From Thioalkalivibrio sp. (lineage in GTDB: Bacteria; Pseudomonadota; Gammaproteobacteria; Ectothiorhodospirales; Ectothiorhodospiraceae), in contig SKNJ01000270.1 in assembly GCA_007120575.1 (NCBI GenBank), forward strand, positions 1-5,512: DNA of 5,512 nt, read 5' to 3'. This document shows positions 1-4,808 of this stretch, one piece after another (position 1 is the first letter of the stretch; each line of letters opens with the position of its first letter). The notes below the pieces were generated by a model. It did no database searches and was not told where the DNA came from. It worked only from the letters and a program-made list of their open reading frames with translations. The position numbers and the translations under genes are program-made.

Positions 1-85
1 CGACGCACGAAGTCCCCGATCGTGCGAGTTCGCAAGCTTGTTAGCGAAAAGCCGCGTAAACCCCTTTCAGGGCGGGGAGCAGTCA

Positions 86-253
86 CTAGCCCGGATGTTT
101 CATGAATTCGCGTGATGATCGCGCAGGATATTGGCCGCACAGGGGGTTTTCCGAAGGAGTGCCGTATTGGGCGATACGGCCGACTGAGGAAAACCCCCTG
201 TGCGGACAAGAGACCCGCGAGGGCGCGCGCAATTCATGAAATATCCGGGCTAG
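86..253. mobile_element. E1: 160-bp palindromic MITE-like element flanked by CTAG
   Basis: The element runs from CCCGGAT (90) to ATCCGGG (249) and is bounded on both sides by CTAG (86-89 and 250-253), as expected for a 4-bp target duplication. It is a nested palindrome. Outer arms (90-108 and about 231-249) share CCCGGAT and TTCATGAATT. A perfect 18-bp middle inverted repeat lies at 135-152 and 188-205 (CCGCACAGGGGGTTTTCC and its complement). A central hairpin has 7-bp arms at 161-167 and 174-180 around a 6-nt loop. It has no convincing coding capacity. A shortened relative lies at 4272-4344. The size, terminal repeats and CTAG flanks fit a non-autonomous transposable element, possibly mobilised by an IS1380-type transposase; that family link is a weak recollection, not shown here. 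As RNA it would fold into a long hairpin and could act as a bidirectional terminator downstream of the MBL gene. Confidence 0.75.
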
Positions 254-930
254 AAGCGTCCGCGTCCGGTTCCGGCGCCCGTAGAGGCGAGGACGTGGTC
301 GCCGACAAACGGGTTGTTGCGGCGTTCCTCGCCGAAGGTCGATTCCGGCCCGTGTCCGGGCACGAAGCGCACGTCGTCACCCAGCGGCCACAGGCGTTCG
401 GTGATCGATGCGACGAGCTGGCGCCCGTTGCCGCGCGGGAAGTCGCTGCGACCGATCGCGCCATGGAACAGCACGTCGCCGACCAGCGCGAGGTGGCTCT
501 CCGGGTCATGAAAGACCACGTGGCCGGGGGTGTGACCGGGGCAGTGCAGGACGTGCAGCGTGGTCTGTCCGAGCTCGATGGTGTCGCCGTCCTCCAGCCA
601 TTGATCGGGCACCAGGGGGGCGACCTCGGGAAAGCCGAAGATCTGCGCCTGAGCCGGAAGCTGATCCAGCCAGAAGGCATCGTCGCGATGCGGTCCGATG
701 ATGGGTACGCCGGTGCGCCTGGCGAGTTCGGCGCCGGCCCCCACATGGTCCAGGTGACCGTGGGTCAGCAGGATCTTTTCCAGGCGCACGCCCTGGTCCT
801 GCGCGATCCGTTCCAGGGTCGCCGCGTCTGCACCGGGATCGACCCAGGCGGCGGCCCCGGTAGTGTCACACCAGATCAGGGTGGCGTTCTGTGCGAGCGG
901 GGTGACGGGATGACTCAGGTGGCGGAGCAT
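250..930 (-). CDS. ycbL: YcbL-type MBL-fold metallo-hydrolase (glyoxalase II family)
   Basis: A 226-residue cytoplasmic metallo-beta-lactamase-fold hydrolase. The zinc ligands are all visible: THGHLDH at 56-62 (H57, H59, D61, H62), H133 in CPGHTPGH, D152 in GDVLF and H193 in PGHGP. The stretches QN-LIWC near the N-terminus, GRSDFPRG at 160-167 and PGHGPEST..EERRNNPFV near the end match my recollection of E. coli YcbL (type II glyoxalase II) nearly residue for residue. The likely reaction is hydrolysis of S-lactoylglutathione or a related thioester; the exact substrate is not established by sequence. I chose ATG at 930 because MLRHLSHPVT aligns with the YcbL N-terminus. An in-frame TTG at 951 would add seven residues but lacks a Shine-Dalgarno. 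No strong ribosome-binding site precedes either start. A 17-residue Gly/Arg tail extends beyond the usual C-terminal end. The TAG stop lies in the CTAG flank of element E1. The gene is divergent from the two-component operon and no functional link is evident. Confidence 0.93.
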   Translation of the reverse strand: MLRHLSHPVTPLAQNATLIWCDTTGAAAWVDPGADAATLERIAQDQGVRLEKILLTHGHLDHVGAGAELARRTGVPIIGPHRDDAFWLDQLPAQAQIFGFPEVAPLVPDQWLEDGDTIELGQTTLHVLHCPGHTPGHVVFHDPESHLALVGDVLFHGAIGRSDFPRGNGRQLVASITERLWPLGDDVRFVPGHGPESTFGEERRNNPFVGDHVLASTGAGTGRGRF

Positions 931-1094
931 GGCAATCGATCCGTGAAGCAAGTTCGGGTTTTGGTGATGCGACAGGACGAATGGTGCGTACCCGGGAATA
1001 GATCCGGCGCCATGGCGTCATATGAATGTGCGGTCTTCAGAATAAGCGATCGCCTCGAGGACGAGAAATGTGTCCCCCTACGCGTTCTCGCCTG

Positions 1095-1123
1095 TTGACA
1101 GGGAGATCGCAATATTAGAAGAT
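1095..1123 (+). promoter_or_regulatory. Candidate sigma-70 promoter (TTGACA)
   Basis: A perfect -35 hexamer TTGACA at 1095-1100 is followed, after 17 bp, by GAAGAT at 1118-1123, a mediocre -10 (three of six consensus bases). Transcription would begin near 1130, exactly at the base of the stem-loop at 1131-1164. It would drive the candidate small RNA or leader ending at the terminator at 1197-1223. The -35 is strong evidence; the -10 is weak, so this is tentative. Confidence 0.45.
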
Positions 1124-1129
1124 TTGCAT

Positions 1130-1223
1130 ACGCTAATCGCTGTCCCCCCTGTCAGTGATTAGCGGACTCCTCCATCCTCCTTTGGTGGTTTTCTTGGCGC
1201 GGGCTGGTCCCGCGCTTTTTTTT
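1130..1223 (+). ncRNA. Candidate small RNA or leader RNA with C-rich loops
   Basis: About 94 nt between a TTGACA promoter and an intrinsic terminator, with no plausible reading frame. Stem-loop 1 pairs 1131-1142 with 1153-1164 (12 bp including one G-U) around a 10-nt loop containing six C residues. CTCCTCC at 1167-1173 and ATCCTCC at 1174-1180 follow; both are complementary to Shine-Dalgarno sequences. A small second hairpin (1172-1176 with 1184-1188) can place CTCCTTT in its loop. The third hairpin is the terminator. C/U-rich unpaired motifs of this kind occur in known trans-acting sRNAs that occlude ribosome-binding sites, such as the CCUCCUCCC 'cuckoo' type of alphaproteobacteria. The alternative is an attenuated leader for the kinase gene starting at 1369. 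No known Rfam family is recognised. Structure is seen in the sequence; expression and function are inferred. Confidence 0.45.
1197..1223 (+). terminator. Intrinsic terminator upstream of the kinase gene
   Basis: A perfect 7-bp G+C stem GCGCGGG/CCCGCGC (1197-1203 and 1209-1215) with a CTGGT loop is followed directly by eight T residues (1216-1223). It is oriented for + strand transcription and lies 146 bp before the kinase start. It therefore ends a short upstream transcript rather than any gene on this strand, or it acts as an attenuator. On the opposite strand it has no T tract. Confidence 0.88.
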
Positions 1224-1368
1224 GCCCGCTGGATGCCAGCCGTGCCCGATTCTCGCGGCGCGCGCGACCGGATGCCCCTGGAACCTCGGGCGCTCATCGG
1301 GGTCCGCATTCGCAACAGCCGTACCCCGCGCCTACCATGTCACCTGTGCCCGCTTCCCGGATTTGGCC

Positions 1369-2862
1369 ATGTCGCCTCGCCTGAACAGCCTGCGCAATGC
1401 GGTCCTGCTCTTCGTGCTGCTGCCCCTGCTGCTGGTGGCCGGGGCGACGGTGGCCGTGGGTTTGCAGGAGTTCCAGACCCAGATGGAGGAGCGCATGCAG
1501 GAGGATATCGAGTTGGTGGCGCGCGCTATTCGCCTGCCGGTATCGGGGGCGATGGTGGAGGGCGACATGGCCGCGGTGCGGCAGTCCCTGGATTCACTGT
1601 TCCAGATCGACGAGGTCTTCGGGGTCTACGTCTACGATTCGCAGGGGGATACCGTGGCAACCAGTGGTCCCCCAAGCCCTTCGCTGCGGCACCGAGGGCA
1701 GGCGCAGGCAATCAGTGAGGCCGGGACCCTGGGGGCTTTCGACGAGCTCCAGGGGCGCGAGGTGTTTTCGTTCTTCCTGCCGCTGTCGGATCCGGCCGGA
1801 CGGATTGTGGGGCTGTTGCAGGTGACGCGCGACGTATCCCCGTTTCGTGCCTACGTCGCCCAGCTGCGGTGGCAGGCGCTTCTGCTGATGTTGACCATCA
1901 GTGCACTGTTTCTGGTGGTGGTACTGATCGGCTATCAGCGGGCAGTGGGGCGGCACGTCGCGCGGCTGTTGACGGCCATGCGTGATATCGGTACCTCGCG
2001 GGGCCTGCGCGCGCCGGAGCAGGGGCCCGCGGAACTGCGCCGTCTGGCAGTGGCAATGAACGGCATGATGGAGCGCCGCGAGGCCTCCGAGGCCGAGCTG
2101 GAGGCCCGCCGTGCCGAGCAGGCGCGGCTGGAAGAAAAGCTGCGACATTCGGAAAAGCTCGCGGCCATCGGGCAGTTGGCCGCAGGGGTTGCGCACGAGC
2201 TGGGGACTCCGCTCGGAATCATCGCGGGGCGCGCACAGCGGGCGGCCCGCCGCCTGCCCCCCGACGCGCCGGCGCACAAGGAGATGGAGGGCTTGCAGAC
2301 CGAGCTGGAGCGTGTGGAAACCATCGTGCGCCAGCTTCTGGACTTCGCGCGCAGGAATCCGCTTCAGGAGCGTCCGCTGGAATTGCGCGACCTGATGGAA
2401 GATCTGGTGACGAGGGTGCGTGGTCGTCGCGGGGTGCGTGCCGGGGTCGAATTCCGGCTCGTCGGAGAACCGGTGACCCTGGCCGGGGACCGGCTGCGTC
2501 TCGGGCAGGCGTTGGAAAACCTGCTCGACAACGCGGCGCAGGCGGCGGACCGGCTGGTGGAGGTGTCCTGGGACCGTCGCGAGGACCGCCTGGAACTGGT
2601 GATTGCCGATGACGGACCCGAGGCGGGCGGAGGTATCGACGATCAGCAGGCCGAGCGCCTGTTCGAGCCGTTTTATACCACCAAGCCTACCGGGCAGGGC
2701 ACCGGGCTGGGGCTGGCCGTGGTCCAGGTCGCGCTGGAGGATCACGGCGGGCATGTGGACCTGGACCGCAGTGACTCCCGCAGGACTCGGTTCGTGGTGA
2801 CCCTGCCATGGTCCGCGCCGGGTGCGGTGCACGATGGTGCGGCCGAGGGGGACGGGGCATGA
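1369..2862 (+). CDS. Membrane sensor histidine kinase, NtrB/ZraS-like
   Basis: A 497-residue inner-membrane sensor kinase that probably phosphorylates the regulator encoded next to it. Two hydrophobic segments (about 11-31 and 169-188) bracket a periplasmic domain of about 135 residues with a Cache/PAS-like look (FGVYVYDSQGDTVATSG, then GRIVGLLQVTRDVSPF). A HAMP-like linker (about 189-236) leads into a charged coiled coil (about 235-262). The H box is AAGVAHELGTPL with phospho-acceptor H276. The ATPase part has an N box (ENLLDNAAQA, 383-392), a G1-like IADDGPEAGGGI (412-423) with a few extra residues after the usual DxGP, an F box LFEPFYTTK (431-439) and G2 GQGTGLGL (442-449). It lacks the cytoplasmic PAS domain of true NtrB. 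The start at ATG 1369 puts the first membrane segment at the N-terminus; the frame stays open back to 1222, but that extension looks non-coding. The Shine-Dalgarno is weak. The stop overlaps the next start (ATGA). The signal sensed is unknown. Confidence 0.92.
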   Translation: MSPRLNSLRNAVLLFVLLPLLLVAGATVAVGLQEFQTQMEERMQEDIELVARAIRLPVSGAMVEGDMAAVRQSLDSLFQIDEVFGVYVYDSQGDTVATSGPPSPSLRHRGQAQAISEAGTLGAFDELQGREVFSFFLPLSDPAGRIVGLLQVTRDVSPFRAYVAQLRWQALLLMLTISALFLVVVLIGYQRAVGRHVARLLTAMRDIGTSRGLRAPEQGPAELRRLAVAMNGMMERREASEAELEARRAEQARLEEKLRHSEKLAAIGQLAAGVAHELGTPLGIIAGRAQRAARRLPPDAPAHKEMEGLQTELERVETIVRQLLDFARRNPLQERPLELRDLMEDLVTRVRGRRGVRAGVEFRLVGEPVTLAGDRLRLGQALENLLDNAAQAADRLVEVSWDRREDRLELVIADDGPEAGGGIDDQQAERLFEPFYTTKPTGQGTGLGLAVVQVALEDHGGHVDLDRSDSRRTRFVVTLPWSAPGAVHDGAAEGDGA

Positions 2863-4271
2863 TCGCCGGTGGCGACAACGGTGCCGCCGCGCGCGAGAGC
2901 GTGCTGATCGTCGAGGATGACCGCGGTCACCGGCAGCTGTTGTCGGAGGAACTGGAGGAGGCCGGGTACGAGGTTGCCGCAGTCGCCAGCGCGGAAGAGG
3001 CGTTCCAGGCCCTGCGGCAGCGCGCCTTCGGCCTGGTGGTCAGTGATCTGCGCCTGCCGGGTGCGGACGGATTCCGCGTCCTGGAGGCCACCCGCGAGTG
3101 CGTGCCGACACCCGGTTTCATCATGCTTACGGGGTTCGGCACCATCGACCAGGCGGTCTCGGCGCTGCAGGCCGGGGCGGATGATTTCCTGACCAAGCCG
3201 GTGGATCTGGAACACCTGCGCCTGGCCGCCGAGCGGGTGACCGAGGCCCGTCGCCTGCAGGCGGAGGTGCTCCAGTATCGCGAGGCCCTGGGGGCCGGCG
3301 ATAGTTTCCACGGGATGCAGGGCAAAAGTCCCGCGATGCTCCGGCTCTATGATCTGGTGCGGCGCATCGCGGCGTCCGATGGCAGTGTGCTGATTACCGG
3401 CGAGTCCGGTACCGGCAAGGAGCTGGTGGCGCGGGCGCTGCATGTCGAGAGCGGCCGCTCCGATGGTCCGTTTGTGGCCATCAATTGTGCGGGGATCCCG
3501 GAGGCGCTGCTGGAATCGGAATTGCTGGGCCATGTGGCCGGGGCGTTCAGTGGCGCGCGTGGGGCTCGCCGTGGGTTGTTTACCGAGGCCCATGGCGGGA
3601 CCCTGTTTCTCGACGAGATCGCCGAGATGCCGGTGGCCATGCAGAGCAAGCTGCTGCGTCTGCTGCAGGATGGGCGCGTGCGCCCGGTGGGTGCCAACGA
3701 GGAGCTCGAGACCGATGTCCGGATCGTCGCGGCCACCCACCAGGACCTGCGCGCGCGTATCGCGCAGGGGGCGTTTCGCGAGGACTTGTACTACCGGCTC
3801 GAGACTTTCCGGATCGAGATCCCGCCGTTGCGCGAGCGGGGGGATGATGTCGAGCACCTGGCATTGCAGTTCCTGCGTCGGCATACCCTGGCCCAGGGCC
3901 TGCCGGACCGGCGCTTGAGTCCCGAGGCGCTGCGCGCATTGCGACGCTATGCCTTCCCGGGCAACGTTCGCGAGTTGAATAGCCTGATCGAGCGGGCCGC
4001 CACCCTGGCGGCGGGCGAGTGTATCGAGGAACGCGATCTCCCCGAGCGAGTGCGTGATGCCGACTCTGCTGATACGCCAGCCGGGCCGTTGCCGTTGCCG
4101 TTGCCGTTGGTGGTTGGTCGGGAGGATGCAGACTGGCCTGCGCTCGCCGATGTCGAGGCCGATTACATCCGACGGGTGCTCGAGCATGTGGACGGTAATA
4201 AGCAGCGCGCCGCGCGTATCCTCGGGATTGGCCGGAAGACGCTCTATCGAAAGCTGGACGGTTCCGACTAG
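2859..4271 (+). CDS. Sigma-54-dependent NtrC-family response regulator
   Basis: A 470-residue cytoplasmic transcription activator. The receiver domain (about 13-130) has acidic residues E19-D20-D21, phospho-acceptor D63 (VVSDLRLPG), T91 and K113. The AAA+ sigma-54 interaction domain (about 150-385) shows Walker A GESGTGKE (181-188), a sigma-54 contact loop reading GAFSGA (228-233) in place of the canonical GAFTGA, Walker B GGTLFLDEI (246-254) and FREDLYYRL (307-314). A linker with PLPLPLPL (410-417), encoded by a hexanucleotide repeat, leads to a Fis-type helix-turn-helix (about 434-466, DGNKQRAARILGIGRKTLYRKL). I chose ATG 2859 over the upstream in-frame ATG at 2808. It has a good Shine-Dalgarno (GAGGGG, 2845-2850) and overlaps the kinase stop by ATGA, indicating translational coupling. 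The TAG stop sits inside CTAG, where element E2 begins. It should oligomerise when phosphorylated and remodel sigma-54 holoenzyme; the promoter at 4732-4747 is the obvious local candidate. It cannot be assigned to a named orthologue such as ntrC or zraR. Confidence 0.95.
   Translation: MIAGGDNGAAARESVLIVEDDRGHRQLLSEELEEAGYEVAAVASAEEAFQALRQRAFGLVVSDLRLPGADGFRVLEATRECVPTPGFIMLTGFGTIDQAVSALQAGADDFLTKPVDLEHLRLAAERVTEARRLQAEVLQYREALGAGDSFHGMQGKSPAMLRLYDLVRRIAASDGSVLITGESGTGKELVARALHVESGRSDGPFVAINCAGIPEALLESELLGHVAGAFSGARGARRGLFTEAHGGTLFLDEIAEMPVAMQSKLLRLLQDGRVRPVGANEELETDVRIVAATHQDLRARIAQGAFREDLYYRLETFRIEIPPLRERGDDVEHLALQFLRRHTLAQGLPDRRLSPEALRALRRYAFPGNVRELNSLIERAATLAAGECIEERDLPERVRDADSADTPAGPLPLPLPLVVGREDADWPALADVEADYIRRVLEHVDGNKQRAARILGIGRKTLYRKLDGSD
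4086..4109 (+). repeat. Four tandem CCGTTG hexamers in regulator linker
   Basis: Four perfect copies of CCGTTG encode alternating Pro-Leu (residues 410-417) in the linker between the AAA+ and DNA-binding domains. Six is a multiple of three, so slippage would change linker length without shifting the frame. Confidence 0.9.
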
Positions 4272-4344
4272 CCCGGATGTTTCATGAATTCCCTGTGCGG
4301 ACAAGCGATCAGCGAGGGCGCGTGCAATTCATGACACATCCGGG
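4268..4344. mobile_element. E2: 73-bp internally deleted copy of element E1
   Basis: After CTAG (4268-4271), positions 4272-4290 are identical over 19 bp to the left end of E1 (90-108). Positions 4291-4344 match the right part of E1 (196-249) at 48 of 54 bases with no gaps. E2 is therefore E1 lacking exactly its 109-195 interior, including the central hairpin and most of the middle inverted repeat. The ends remain CCCGGAT and ATCCGGG. The right flank is CCAG, not CTAG, so the presumed target duplication is imperfect. This flank is also the first bases of element B. The left CTAG contains the regulator's TAG stop. As RNA, the ends would form a stem of about 20 bp just after the stop codon, possibly helping terminate or protect the operon transcript. 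Confidence 0.75.
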
Positions 4345-4526
4345 CCAGGGAAACACTGATCCATATACACGTTCGCATTGGCACCCCGGGCTTTCCGAGA
4401 CAAGGTGCGCGCCCGGCGTTGCGGCTCACCTGTAGCAGGTGTAACTGCACGGTGCCCAAAGCGCCTTGTTGGCACGCAAATGCGACGAAGCAGCGAATCT
4501 GTATGTATGGATCAGTGTTTCCCTGG
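4345..4526. mobile_element. B: 182-bp element with 21-bp perfect terminal inverted repeats
   Basis: The left end (4345-4365) begins CCAGGGAAACACTGATCC; the right end (4506-4526) is its exact 21-bp reverse complement. Internal stretches also pair imperfectly: about 4400-4410 with 4461-4469, a TTCGCATT/AATGCGACGAA pair near each end, and a hairpin CACCTG-TAG-CAGGTG at 4427-4441. The whole unit can fold as one long stem. There is no credible protein in it. It is unrelated to E1/E2 in sequence and abuts E2 with no gap. Immediate flanks (CCGGG and AACAT) show no target duplication. A non-autonomous MITE or an IS end-pair is the best reading; I cannot name the parent family. Confidence 0.68.
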
Positions 4527-4590
4527 AACATCCTGTCGGGGAATGCTGGAAACGCCGTACCGCACGCCAGCGCAAGGAGGGGCCCGCCGA

Positions 4591-4647
4591 GGTGTGTCGT
4601 TCCGACCCGGGTCGGAATGGCCCGGTGTGTCGTTCTGGCCCGTTCTG
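4591..4647 (+). promoter_or_regulatory. Candidate upstream activator sites (tandem direct repeats)
   Basis: GGTGTGTCGTTC occurs at 4591-4602 and again at 4624-4635. Extended similarity is 17 of 19 bases. The 33-bp offset is close to three helical turns, so both copies face the same side of the DNA. They lie about 165 to 120 bp upstream of the predicted sigma-54 start site, the usual range for enhancer-binding protein sites. The first copy runs into an 18-bp perfect palindrome, TTCCGACCCGGGTCGGAA (4600-4617). A partial IHF-like AATCAA on the minus strand (4652-4657) lies between these repeats and the promoter, but its TTR half does not match. Binding by the neighbouring regulator is inferred. 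Confidence 0.5.
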
Positions 4648-4731
4648 CCTGTTGATTCGGTATCCCGTTGCGGTCTCCAGGGTGGTGGTAACTCACTGTC
4701 GTTTAATGGTTTTCGTGTGTCCTTTCTGTGT

Positions 4732-4747
4732 TGGCATGGTGTCTGCT
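4732..4747 (+). promoter_or_regulatory. Sigma-54 (-24/-12) promoter of the DUF4168 gene
   Basis: TGGCATGGTGTCTGCT matches the consensus TGGCACGN4TTGCW at nearly all informative positions. The invariant GG (4733-4734) and GC (4745-4746) have the correct 10-bp gap. The only departures are T for C in the -24 element and C for T in the -12 element, both common. Predicted transcription start is near 4758, giving a 5' leader of about 50 nt. The operon just upstream encodes a sigma-54 activator, which supports the call. Confidence 0.72.
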
Positions 4748-4808
4748 TTCTAGTCCGGGCGAGGCCAAGACCTCCTTTTGGACCCAATCAAGACAGCAAG
4801 GTGAGAAG

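Noticed and set aside
1..85. Possible C-terminal end of a + strand gene or an attachment site
   Set aside because: All three frames are short and end inside or before E1, only small dyads such as TGCGA-GT-TCGCA (23-34) are visible, and nothing is recognisable.
952..1094. Promoter for the MBL gene on the minus strand
   Set aside because: Only a weak TATTCT-like -10 with a poor -35 is visible; not enough to annotate.
112..1098. 328-codon + strand frame opposite the MBL hydrolase
   Set aside because: It starts inside element E1 and is antisense to a clear YcbL-type enzyme with all zinc ligands.
1222..1368. Longer kinase start at ATG 1222
   Set aside because: It would begin at the end of a terminator T tract, has no Shine-Dalgarno, and adds 49 non-conserved-looking residues before the first membrane segment.
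1594..2832. 412-codon open frame antisense to the kinase gene
   Set aside because: Shadow of the kinase coding strand; Gln/His/Arg-rich translation without domain features.
2742..4304. 520-codon open frame antisense to the regulator gene
   Set aside because: It mirrors a well-supported response regulator and arises from high GC3 codon use; its translation shows no recognisable domain and no ribosome-binding site.
86..4526. CRISPR array or tRNA genes among the repeated sequences
   Set aside because: The repeats are two dispersed element copies and one terminal-repeat pair, without regular spacers; no cloverleaf or tRNA T-arm signature was found.
4592..4753. Small frame starting GTG at 4592 after an AAGGAGG motif (4574-4580)
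   Set aside because: The translation is Cys/Val-rich with no domain, it spans the proposed activator sites and sigma-54 promoter, and the internal VCRS repeat simply reflects the 33-bp DNA repeat.
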